From positions 62,001-126,000 of the forward strand of contig NZ_JAQSDN010000039.1 in assembly GCF_029945925.1 (NCBI RefSeq): a DNA stretch of 64,000 nt, read 5' to 3'. Below, piece by piece: positions 53,053 to 60,546 of the stretch. The translations under genes and the position numbers were made by a program. A model generated the notes under the pieces. The model did not search any database and had not been told where the DNA came from. It saw nothing but the letters and a program-made list of their open reading frames with translations. The stretch is from Polaromonas sp. Its GTDB lineage: Bacteria > Pseudomonadota > Gammaproteobacteria > Burkholderiales > Burkholderiaceae_C. How positions within the stretch are numbered: position 1 is the first letter of the stretch; every line of letters begins with the position of its first letter.

Positions 53053-53742
53053 TCAGGGGTTGAGCATCACGGTGCGCAGCACGGTGCTGGTGATGAAGGC
53101 CTGCCAGTCGGCCAGGGCCTCGGGGGTCTGCAGGTCTTCCCCGAGGAAGGCCGACAGCGTGTGGCGGTTGGAGATGTAGAAATAGCCGGTTGCCGCGATC
53201 AGCAGGTAGACATTTCGTGCGGAGATGTCAGGGCGAAACACCTTTTTTTTCACCCCGCTTTCCAGCAGCTTCTGGATAATCGCGATGGCGGGCGACGAGT
53301 ACTCCCGGGCGCGCATGGACTTGGAGATGTGTTTGCCGCGGTGCAGGTTTTCCGTGTTGAGCAGCGTGATGAACTCCGGGTTCTTGCTGTAATAGGTCAC
53401 GACAAAACGGATCACTTCCTTGAGCGACTCCACCGGCTGCTCCAGGTCAAGGTCGAGCTCCAGCTCGGCATCGTTCATCCGGCGGTACATGTCTTCCAGC
53501 ACTTCGATGAACAGGCCTTCCTTGCTCCCGAAGTAGTAGTAAATCATCCGGTCGAAGGACTTGGCCGACTGCGAGATTTTTTCCACGCTGCCGCCTTCGT
53601 AGCCATACCGCGCAAAGACCTTGGTGGCGGCACGCAGGATGTTGTCGCGCGTGGTCTGCGCGGCCTGCTCCCGCACACCCGGCCGCTTTGCCGAGGCGAG
53701 CCGGGCAGTCGCCGAGCGTGGGGATGTGGTTTTGGTGGCCAT
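53053..53742 (-). CDS. TetR/AcrR family regulator
   Basis: The 229-residue regulator has a basic N-terminal extension and the TetR helix-turn-helix RDNILRAATKVFARYGYEGG then SVEKISQSAKSFDRMIYYYF. The ligand domain (residues about 85-229) is helical with a TetR_C-like segment LNTENLHRGKHISKSMRARE. It is the only regulator inside the N-heterocycle cluster and is the obvious candidate to bind the repeated half-sites upstream of the ferredoxin and reductase genes. The inducer may be the imported ring compound. Confidence 0.88.
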   Translation of the reverse strand: MATKTTSPRSATARLASAKRPGVREQAAQTTRDNILRAATKVFARYGYEGGSVEKISQSAKSFDRMIYYYFGSKEGLFIEVLEDMYRRMNDAELELDLDLEQPVESLKEVIRFVVTYYSKNPEFITLLNTENLHRGKHISKSMRAREYSSPAIAIIQKLLESGVKKKVFRPDISARNVYLLIAATGYFYISNRHTLSAFLGEDLQTPEALADWQAFITSTVLRTVMLNP

Positions 53743-53785
53743 GGCGTCAGTTAGCAGGCGATAAGCGTGGAGGTCTTCTCTTCGC

Positions 53786-53877
53786 CAGCCGGGGCCGCGG
53801 AGCCGGCTTTGCCGGGCCGCAGGCGCAGCGCCCCCTCGGGGGGCAGCGTACTACGCGAAGCGAGAAGCGTGGGGGCC
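53786..53877 (-). repeat. stop-adjacent GC-rich repeat, copy B
   Basis: A 92-base copy almost identical to 46641-46732, beginning four bases after the ferredoxin reductase stop (minus strand GGCCCCCACGCTTCTCGCTT) and containing GCTGCCCCCCGAGGGGGCGC. It lies between the fpr and tetR genes. Confidence 0.85.
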
Positions 53878-53880
53878 ATA

Positions 53881-54654
53881 TTATTGCTCGGCAAACGCAC
53901 GTTCGATCACAAAGTCGCCGGGTCTGGAGGTGTTGCCCTCCACAAAACCGCGTTTCTCGAGCATGTGTTTCAGGTCCTTGAGCATGCCCGGGCTGCCGCA
54001 GATCATGACGCGGTCCTGCGCGGGGTCCAGCGGGGGCAGCTTCAGGTCTTCAAACATCTTGCCGGTTTCCATCAGGTCGGTGACGCGGCCCATGTTGCGG
54101 TAACTCTCGCGCGTCACGGTCGGGTAATACAGCAGCTGCCTGGACACCATCTCGCCGAGGAACTCGTGCTGCGGCAGATGGTCCACGACCAGGTCATGGT
54201 AGGCCAGCTCGTCGGCCTGGCGCACGCCGTGCACCAGAACGATCTGCTCGAACTGTTCGTAAGTCGCCGGGTCGCGGATGATGCTCATGAAGGGCGCCAA
54301 ACCGGTTCCGGTGGACAGCAGGTACAGCCGCTTGCCGGGAAGCAGGTAATCGATCACCAGGGTGCCGGTCGGCTTGCGCCCGACGATGATGGTGTCGCCC
54401 ACCTTGATGTGCTGAAGCCGCGACGTCAGGGGGCCGTCGGGCACCTTGATGCTCAGAAACTCCAGATGTTCCTCGTGGTTGGGGCTCACGATGCTGTAGG
54501 CCCGCAGCAGCGGCTTGTCGTTGACCCGCAGGCCTATCATCGTGAAATGGCCGTTGCTGAAGCGCAGCGACTGGTCGCGGGTGGTGGTGAAAGTAAACAG
54601 GCGGTCGGTCCAGTGGTGGACGGACAGGACACGTTCTTCGTTGAAGGCGCTCAT
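53881..54654 (-). CDS. fpr: ferredoxin-NADP reductase
   Basis: The 257-residue FAD enzyme transfers electrons between NADPH and ferredoxin. FAD-binding motif LLRAYSIVSPN near residue 50; NADP-binding STGTGLAPFMSIIRDPATYE and CGSPGMLKDLKHMLE; C-terminal FVIERAFAEQ, in which the residues after the Phe match the bacterial FPR type. It is followed directly on the transcript by the regulator and preceded by the ferredoxin gene (38 bases). In this cluster it should drive ferredoxin reduction for the 6-hydroxynicotinate-reductase-like enzyme. Confidence 0.93.
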   Translation of the reverse strand: MSAFNEERVLSVHHWTDRLFTFTTTRDQSLRFSNGHFTMIGLRVNDKPLLRAYSIVSPNHEEHLEFLSIKVPDGPLTSRLQHIKVGDTIIVGRKPTGTLVIDYLLPGKRLYLLSTGTGLAPFMSIIRDPATYEQFEQIVLVHGVRQADELAYHDLVVDHLPQHEFLGEMVSRQLLYYPTVTRESYRNMGRVTDLMETGKMFEDLKLPPLDPAQDRVMICGSPGMLKDLKHMLEKRGFVEGNTSRPGDFVIERAFAEQ

Positions 54655-54693
54655 GGTGGTGGATGCAGGGGCTGGAGGTTCGGGTTGAATGGT

Positions 54694-55023
54694 TCAGCCG
54701 GCGAGATGGATGCTCGCCAGCTTGCCGGTTTTGTCTTTCCATTGCTCCGCCGTCGCCAGGGGCGCGATGCGCCTGGAAATGGTGGGCCATTGTCTGGCGA
54801 GGCGCTGGTTCAGCTCGAAAAAGGGTTCGAATTGGGCGGGCGTGTCCGTGTCGGCGTAAATGGCGTTGACCGGACATTCGGGAATACACACGGCGCAGTC
54901 AATACACTCGTCGGGATCGATCACCAGAAAGTCGGGACCTTCCTTGAAACAGTCGACCGGACAGACGTCCACACAATCCGTGTATTTGCATTTGATGCAG
55001 GCATCGGTGACGACGTGGGTCAT
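54694..55023 (-). CDS. fdxA: 7Fe ferredoxin (FdxA type)
   Basis: A 109-residue ferredoxin with a 3Fe-4S and a 4Fe-4S site. The first cluster region is [18 protein letters not shown] and the second [17 protein letters not shown]. The long C-terminal tail is normal for FdxA proteins. It is the first gene of the leftward unit, divergent from the reductase gene, and its promoter shares the operator array. It is the likely low-potential donor for ring reduction. Confidence 0.93.
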   Translation of the reverse strand: MTHVVTDACIKCKYTDCVDVCPVDCFKEGPDFLVIDPDECIDCAVCIPECPVNAIYADTDTPAQFEPFFELNQRLARQWPTISRRIAPLATAEQWKDKTGKLASIHLAG

Positions 55024-55284
55024 GAGGTCCTTGAGGAGGTCTGCCGGGAAGGCCGCCGGCGGTCGATGGCATCAATGTGCCATACAAATGTAGTGAACGC
55101 AACATTTAAATGTAGCGCCCATAACATTTTTTGCCGAATTCCGGATTTGACGTGTAAACACTATTGCACCGGCCATGCGTATGCGCTACATTGATTTCAA
55201 ATGTAGCAAGTGCAACATTCTAATTAAGCAAGCGCTACATCGGGAGTGACGCGCGGGATGACCGGCAGGACGAAGGCAAACACG
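55024..55284. promoter_or_regulatory. divergent promoter with operator half-site array
   Basis: The region between the ferredoxin and reductase genes is AT-rich. The 21-base element AATGTAG...GCAACATT occurs twice (55086-55106, 55199-55219), and the half-site AATGTAGC/GCTACATT occurs again at 55108-55118, 55183-55192 and 55232-55240. ACATTTAAATGT at 55102-55113 is a perfect palindrome; GCTACATT and AATGTAGC at 55185-55207 form a further dyad. The spacing suits a dimeric TetR-type repressor acting on both promoters. Confidence 0.8.
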
Positions 55285-56919
55285 ATGACCGAGCATACAA
55301 AGACGGACGGATTACCAGGCATGAATTCCCCGGGGCTTCCCCAGGTTCTGGAAAAGGCCCGGCCGCGCAGCGAGCGGATGAACAGCGAGAAGATTGAGTG
55401 CAACGCCTGTCCGGTGTTGTGCCAGATTTCCGACGGCCGCAGCGGCGCCTGCGACCGGTATGCCAACCACGGCGGCACGCTGGTTCGGGTCGATCCCGTG
55501 CTGTTGCTGCGCCGTACCCTGGACGGCGGGGAGCCTGTGGTCGTGCCGTTCACCGCCCGACCCGTCGCCGCGGGCGCGCCTGATCCGGTTGCGTTGCCGG
55601 ATGCCGCGCCGGAGGAAACATCCTGGAACGGTGACCTGTTACTGGCCGACGAGGTGTTCATCACCGGCGTGGGCTCCTCGACGACCTACCCCGACTACAA
55701 ACCGGCGCCTTTCATCGTGTCGTCCAGGGCGGCGGGTGTTGACATGGTGACGGTGGTCACCGAAGGCATCTTCAGCTACTGCAGCCTCAAGGTGAAGATA
55801 GACACCGACCGCTTCCTCGGCGCCGAGCAGGCCAATGTGCGTTGCAAGGGCGAGGTTGTGGGCCATGTGACCACGGCGGAGTATGGTTCCCAGATGTTGT
55901 CACTGGGTGGCGTGCATCACCTGACCGGAGGGAGCAAGAAAGAGGGCCGCGTGACGGTCGAGATGATGATGGCGCTGGGCAACAAGCAGCCGGCCGAACT
56001 CACGATTGATGGCGGCTCCCAGATCCTGATTCAGGCCGGCCGTGCACCCATCGTCAACGGGGTGGAGGAAAAGCGCATGCGTGTGGGCTGCGGCTCGGCC
56101 ACCATCGGCATTTTTGCGAAGCAGTTTTTTGGCAAGCTCGACGAGGTGGTGGTGGTTGACGATCACATCACCGGTGTGCTGACCGAGCACCAGGCCGGCC
56201 GTTGCCTGGACATGCGACCCTCGGGGATCAGGATGCGCGGCCGCAAATCCACGCCGGGACGTTATTTCCAGGTGGCCAACCCCGGAACAGGATGGGGTGG
56301 GACGGACATCGCCGATCCGCTGGCCATCATCGAAAGCTGGGAGACCGAGGCGGCCTGGCCCGGCCTTCGGCTGCTCATGACATCGACCACCGGCGAGCAC
56401 GCGAGCTGGTATGTTCTCGACGACAAGCTCCAGCCGGTGGAGCAGGACATGCCCGAAGACGTGCGTCGCATTGTCGAGCGCATCGGCGAAAACTGCGAGC
56501 CTTCGCTGACCACCGTGCTTTTCCTGGGCGGCGCCGGCGGCAGCCTGCGTGCCGGGGTCACGGAAAACCCGGTTTTGCTGACGCGCGCCATCAAGGACGC
56601 GCTGGTCAATGTCACCTGCGGCGGGGCGCCTGCTTATATCTGGCCGGGCGGCGGGATCACCGTGATGGCCGATGTCATGCGCATGCCGGACAACAGCTTC
56701 GGCACCGTGCCCACACCGGCCATCGTCGCACCCATTGAATTCAGCATGAAGCTCGACGACTACCGTGCGCTGGGCGGTCATATGGATCATGTGCGCACGC
56801 TGGAAGATGCACTGCGCCGGGGAGCGTGGCACAACGAAGGTGCGCCCACGGCCCGCAAGTGGGTGCCCTTGCCCCCAGCCAATCCGTGGCCGCTCGCACG
56901 GCCACCACTGCTGGGCTGA
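55285..56919 (+). CDS. 6-hydroxynicotinate reductase-like iron-sulfur protein
   Basis: The 544-residue protein has an N-terminal CX2CX3CX9C iron-sulfur site (Cys39, 42, 46, 56 in IECNACPVLCQISDGRSGAC). Later conserved segments include ITGVGSSTTYPDYKPAPFIV and GTGWGGTDIADPLAIIESWE. I recognise it as the family of 6-hydroxynicotinate reductase, the ferredoxin-dependent enzyme that reduces the pyridone ring in E. barkeri. The true substrate may be another hydroxylated N-heterocycle. ATG 55285 follows GAAGG at 55272-55276; other in-frame starts lie at 55246 (GTG), 55258 and 55321. It heads the rightward unit. Confidence 0.78.
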   Translation: MTEHTKTDGLPGMNSPGLPQVLEKARPRSERMNSEKIECNACPVLCQISDGRSGACDRYANHGGTLVRVDPVLLLRRTLDGGEPVVVPFTARPVAAGAPDPVALPDAAPEETSWNGDLLLADEVFITGVGSSTTYPDYKPAPFIVSSRAAGVDMVTVVTEGIFSYCSLKVKIDTDRFLGAEQANVRCKGEVVGHVTTAEYGSQMLSLGGVHHLTGGSKKEGRVTVEMMMALGNKQPAELTIDGGSQILIQAGRAPIVNGVEEKRMRVGCGSATIGIFAKQFFGKLDEVVVVDDHITGVLTEHQAGRCLDMRPSGIRMRGRKSTPGRYFQVANPGTGWGGTDIADPLAIIESWETEAAWPGLRLLMTSTTGEHASWYVLDDKLQPVEQDMPEDVRRIVERIGENCEPSLTTVLFLGGAGGSLRAGVTENPVLLTRAIKDALVNVTCGGAPAYIWPGGGITVMADVMRMPDNSFGTVPTPAIVAPIEFSMKLDDYRALGGHMDHVRTLEDALRRGAWHNEGAPTARKWVPLPPANPWPLARPPLLG

Positions 56920-56931
56920 GGCAGGCGACGC

Positions 56932-57849
56932 ATGAATGCCCAACGCACGCACCTGCCCGACGGCCGCTGGCATTTCCAGCACGGTCCGATGGACATCGTC
57001 ATTGGGGCAAGCGGCCGTCCGGCCTGTGTGGAGGCTGCCCATGCCGCGGCGTGGGAGCGCTTCACCGGCGTGCTGGGTGAATTGGTGCAGGAGTTCGCTG
57101 CCCTGCGGCAACCGGTGAACGGCGACTGCCCCTTGCATGGACCCATTGCACGGCGCATGTGGCATGCCTGCCAGCCTTATCAAAGCAGTTTCATCACCCC
57201 GATGGCCGCGGTGGCCGGCGCTGTGGCGCAGGAACTGGTGGCCTGTTACGCCGTCAGCGGCGTGGCGCGGGCCTGGGTCAACAATGGCGGCGACATCGCC
57301 CTGCATCTCACGCCCTCCCAGTCGGTGCGCATCGGCCTCTATGCCGATCTTTCGCGGCTGGGCATGGGCGAAATTCTGGATGGTGTGCAGACCGATGGCC
57401 AGTTCGAGGTGGCGAGTGTGCTGCCCGTGCGCGGCGTGGCCACCAGCGGCTGGCGCGGCCGCAGCTTTTCACTCGGCATCGCCGACAGCGTCACGGTTCT
57501 CGCACGCACCGCGTCCGAGGCCGATGCCGCGGCCACCGTGATTGCCAACGCGGTCGATCTGCGCGATACACGTATCCGGCGCAGGCCGGCCTGCGAATTG
57601 AAGGATGATTGCGATCTCGGCGCCATTCCCGTCACGGTGGATGTGCCGCCGCTGGAGCCGGCGCTGGTGCAGCAGGCCTTGCGGGCGGGCCTGAAGCGCG
57701 CGCAGGCCTTGCGCGCCGCGGGCCTGATCTGGTCGGCCGCGCTGGTTTGCCAGAATCAGGTGATTACCACCGGTGCGGCGGACACGCTTGCCCTGGAAAA
57801 CCGGCATGCCGACGGACGGGGCATGCAAGTTGGTTCAGTATTTGCTTAA
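56932..57849 (+). CDS. UPF0280 family protein
   Basis: The 305-residue protein belongs to UPF0280 (COG2122-like, distantly ApbE-like). Visible are RRMWHACQPYQSSFITPMAA, VNNGGDIALHLTPSQSVRIG and RGVATSGWRGRSFSLGIADS, the last a typical family motif. Its function is not established; an ApbE-like flavin or cofactor role is possible. It follows the reductase gene by 12 bases and is probably co-transcribed, so it may help mature or assist that enzyme. Confidence 0.8.
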   Translation: MNAQRTHLPDGRWHFQHGPMDIVIGASGRPACVEAAHAAAWERFTGVLGELVQEFAALRQPVNGDCPLHGPIARRMWHACQPYQSSFITPMAAVAGAVAQELVACYAVSGVARAWVNNGGDIALHLTPSQSVRIGLYADLSRLGMGEILDGVQTDGQFEVASVLPVRGVATSGWRGRSFSLGIADSVTVLARTASEADAAATVIANAVDLRDTRIRRRPACELKDDCDLGAIPVTVDVPPLEPALVQQALRAGLKRAQALRAAGLIWSAALVCQNQVITTGAADTLALENRHADGRGMQVGSVFA

Positions 57850-57853
57850 TGAA

Positions 57854-58513
57854 ATGGATGGACGCAAACAGATGATTGAAATACGACGCATCTTTACGCA
57901 TGTGGAGCAGATCTGGCACGAGTTTGGCCCGGTCGCCCCGGTGCCGCTGATGCGCGGCGCCATTGCTGCCGTGCTGACCAATCCATTTGCAGGCCGCTAC
58001 GAGCCCGACATCCTGCCGATGATGGACGCGCTTGGGCCCGTCGGCATCGACATGGCCGAACGGCTGCGCGCGGCGATGGACGTGCCGGTGGAACGTATCG
58101 AGGGTTACGGCAAGGGGGCGATCGTCGGTGCGGCGGGCGAGCTTGAGCACGGTGCACTCTGGCACGTTCCTGGTGGTTACGCGATGCGCGAACTGCTGGG
58201 CTGGAAGGGTGATGCGGCGGCGTATGCCAAAGGGCAGGGCGAGGAAAAATCCGGACGCCCCGGCAATGCCCTGTCCATCGTGCCCTCGACCAAGAAAGTG
58301 GGCGGGCCCGGCGCGGCGCTGGACGTGCCGATGACACACATCAATGCCGCCTACGTGCGCAGCCATTTCGACGCCATAGAAGTTCGGGTCCCCGGCGCCC
58401 CCCTGCCGGACGAAATTGTCTTTATTCTTGCCATGAGCACTGGTCCCCGTGTCCATGCGCGGGTGGGTGGACTGGCAGCCCAGGCCATCAGCAAGTGGGA
58501 CGGCCTGCGCTGA
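57854..58513 (+). CDS. DUF1185 (amino acid synthesis family) protein, first copy
   Basis: A 219-residue DUF1185 protein: VPLMRGAIAAVLTNPFAGRY near residue 33, GYGKGAIVGAAGELEHGALW near 88 and HFDAIEVRVPGAPLPDEIVF near the end. The known family structure is a variant chorismate-mutase fold without assigned activity. It is followed by a second, related copy (58554-59138), sharing NPFAGKY, YGKAAIVG-GELEHAA and RSHFDAME. The two may form a hetero-oligomer. The start could also be ATG 57872. Confidence 0.83.
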   Translation: MDGRKQMIEIRRIFTHVEQIWHEFGPVAPVPLMRGAIAAVLTNPFAGRYEPDILPMMDALGPVGIDMAERLRAAMDVPVERIEGYGKGAIVGAAGELEHGALWHVPGGYAMRELLGWKGDAAAYAKGQGEEKSGRPGNALSIVPSTKKVGGPGAALDVPMTHINAAYVRSHFDAIEVRVPGAPLPDEIVFILAMSTGPRVHARVGGLAAQAISKWDGLR

Positions 58514-58553
58514 GGCGCCATCGACACAACAACAACACGCAAGGACACACAAC

Positions 58554-59138
58554 ATGACAGCCACGATCAGAAAAATCATTGTCCAGGTGGACGAGACCCG
58601 GATGGAAATGGGGCAAGCGGTCCATCCGCCGACACGGCGGGCGTTGGCCATGGCGGTGATCGCCAACCCTTTTGCCGGCAAGTACGTCGAGAATCTCGAC
58701 GAGCTGATCGCCATCGGGGAAGAGCTTGGCGGCCTGCTGGGCGCCAAATGTGTGCAGGCGCTGGGCATTTCGCCCGGTCAGGCGCAAAGTTACGGCAAGG
58801 CGGCGATTGTCGGCGAAGCCGGAGAACTGGAGCACGCGGCAGCCATCCTGCATCCCAAGCTGGGTGCGCCCCTGCGCCTGGCGGTCGAAAAGGGCGCGGC
58901 CCTCGTGCCCTCCAGCAAGAAGCGGGGCGGCCTGGGTACCGCGATCGACGTTCCGCTCGGACACAAGGACGCGGCTTTTGTACGCAGCCATTTTGACGCC
59001 ATGGAAGCGCGTGTCGCCGACGCACCGCGTGCCAATGAAATTGTGGTTGCTGTCGTCGTCACAGACAGCGGCCGACCACTACCGCGCGTGGGCGGCTTGC
59101 AAGTCCACGACATCAAGGGCGAGGACGGGCTCCGGTAA
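58554..59138 (+). CDS. DUF1185 (amino acid synthesis family) protein, second copy
   Basis: The 194-residue protein is a shorter relative of the preceding one and lacks its insertion of about 15 residues after the GELEH motif (the EKSGRPG-containing segment). It conserves MAVIANPFAGKYVENLDELI, SYGKAAIVGEAGELEHAA and AAFVRSHFDAMEARV. AAGGA lies at 58541-58545. The pair is probably an early duplication that diverged, suggesting a heteromeric enzyme or ring-product-binding complex in this pathway. No function is known. Confidence 0.83.
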   Translation: MTATIRKIIVQVDETRMEMGQAVHPPTRRALAMAVIANPFAGKYVENLDELIAIGEELGGLLGAKCVQALGISPGQAQSYGKAAIVGEAGELEHAAAILHPKLGAPLRLAVEKGAALVPSSKKRGGLGTAIDVPLGHKDAAFVRSHFDAMEARVADAPRANEIVVAVVVTDSGRPLPRVGGLQVHDIKGEDGLR

Positions 59139-59187
59139 GCGGCGCTCCTCACCAACCATTCCGATCCACGACAAGCAGGAGTTTTTT

Positions 59188-60393
59188 ATGAAGATGCAAT
59201 ACAAGATGCTGGGTACCATGACTTTTCTGGGTCTGATGGCCTCGCTGGGGACCGCCCACGCGCAGGGAGTCATCAAGATCGGCGAGATCAACAGCTACAA
59301 GGCCCAGCCCGCCTTTCTCGAGCCCTACAAGAAGGGGATGGAGCTGGCTGTCGAGGAAATCAATGCCGCCGGCGGTGTCAACGGCAAGAAGGTCGAGCTG
59401 ATTGTCCGTGACGACAACGCCAACCCCGGTGACGCGGTCCGTGCTGCCGAGGAGCTGGTTTCGCGCGAGAAGGTGGATGTGCTCACCGGCTCCTTTCTCT
59501 CGCACATCGGCCTGGCACTGACGGACTTCGCAAAACAGAAGAAATTTTTCTTTCTCGCTGCAGAGCCGCTGACCGACAAGATCGTCTGGCAAAACGGCAA
59601 CCGCTACACCTACCGCCTGCGCGCTTCCACCTACATGCAGGTGGCCATGCTGGTGCCCGATGCGGCCGCGATGAAGAAAAAACGCTGGGCCGTGGTCTAC
59701 CCCAACTATGAATACGGCCAGTCCGCGGCCGCCAGCTTCAAGAGGCTGCTCAAAGAAGCGCAGCCCGATGTGGAGTTCGTCGCCGAGCAGGCGCCGCCTC
59801 TGGGCAAGGTGGACTCCGGCAGCGTGGTGCAGGCCCTGGCCGATGCCAAGCCGGACGCCATCTTCAATGTGCTTTTCGGTGCCGACCTGTCCAAGTTCGT
59901 GCGTGAGGGCAACACCCGCGGCCTGTTCCAGGGCCGCGAAGTCGTCAGCCTGCTGACCGGCGAACCCGAGTACCTCGATCCGCTGAAGGACGAGACGCCC
60001 AATGGCTGGCTGGTTACCGGTTACCCGTGGTACGGCATCCAGACGCCCGAGCACAAGGCCTTCTTTCTGGCTTACCACGGCAAGTACAAGGACTATCCGC
60101 GCCTGGGTTCCGTGGTGGGCTACAGCGCCATCAAGTCGCTGGCCGAAGGCATGAAAAAAGCCAAGTCCACGGATACCGAAAAGATGATCGCGGCCTTCAG
60201 CGGCCTGAAGGTCAGCACGCCTTTTGGTCCCGTGGTCTACCGTCCTGAAGATCACCAGTCCACCATGGGTGCCTACGTCGGGCGCACCAAAAACGAGGGC
60301 GGCAAGGGTGTGATGGTGGACTACCGCTACATGGACGGCGCGAAGTTCCAGCCGTCAGCCGCAGAAGTCAAGAAGCTGCGCCCCGCCGACTAA
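59188..60393 (+). CDS. Liv-type periplasmic substrate-binding protein (cluster transporter)
   Basis: The 401-residue protein has a signal peptide (MKMQYKMLGTMTFLGLMASL, cleavage after AHA, before QGVIK). Its type-I binding fold carries INSYKAQPAFLEPYKKGMEL, TGSFLSHIGLALTDFAKQKK and DPLKDETPNGWLVTGYPWYG. Because it lies directly after the catabolic genes and before their own permease, it probably captures the N-heterocycle or its carboxylated precursor. AGGAG is at 59177-59181. Ligand identity needs direct binding data. Confidence 0.88.
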   Translation: MKMQYKMLGTMTFLGLMASLGTAHAQGVIKIGEINSYKAQPAFLEPYKKGMELAVEEINAAGGVNGKKVELIVRDDNANPGDAVRAAEELVSREKVDVLTGSFLSHIGLALTDFAKQKKFFFLAAEPLTDKIVWQNGNRYTYRLRASTYMQVAMLVPDAAAMKKKRWAVVYPNYEYGQSAAASFKRLLKEAQPDVEFVAEQAPPLGKVDSGSVVQALADAKPDAIFNVLFGADLSKFVREGNTRGLFQGREVVSLLTGEPEYLDPLKDETPNGWLVTGYPWYGIQTPEHKAFFLAYHGKYKDYPRLGSVVGYSAIKSLAEGMKKAKSTDTEKMIAAFSGLKVSTPFGPVVYRPEDHQSTMGAYVGRTKNEGGKGVMVDYRYMDGAKFQPSAAEVKKLRPAD

Positions 60394-60546
60394 GCAGCCT
60401 GGCGCACGGCGAAACCACGTTCGGTCCCGCGCCTGGCGCGCGGGTGCCGGCCGCAGGTGTCGCCGTCGATGGACTCCTGCACGGCGGCCTGCCTGTCATG
60501 GCCCTTGCAAGAGGCTGTCTCCTCCCGTAAAAAAAGAAGGTAATTC

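Noticed and set aside
53767-55194. Plus-strand open frame of 475 codons across the fpr and fdxA genes
   Set aside because: It is antisense to two conserved genes and starts inside a dispersed repeat; the protein has no recognisable domain.
55285-56919. Cyanuric acid amidohydrolase/barbiturase as the identity of this protein
   Set aside because: Considered because ring-opening was expected here, but the N-terminal CX2CX3CX9C iron-sulfur motif and adjacent ferredoxin and enamidase genes fit 6-hydroxynicotinate reductase better.
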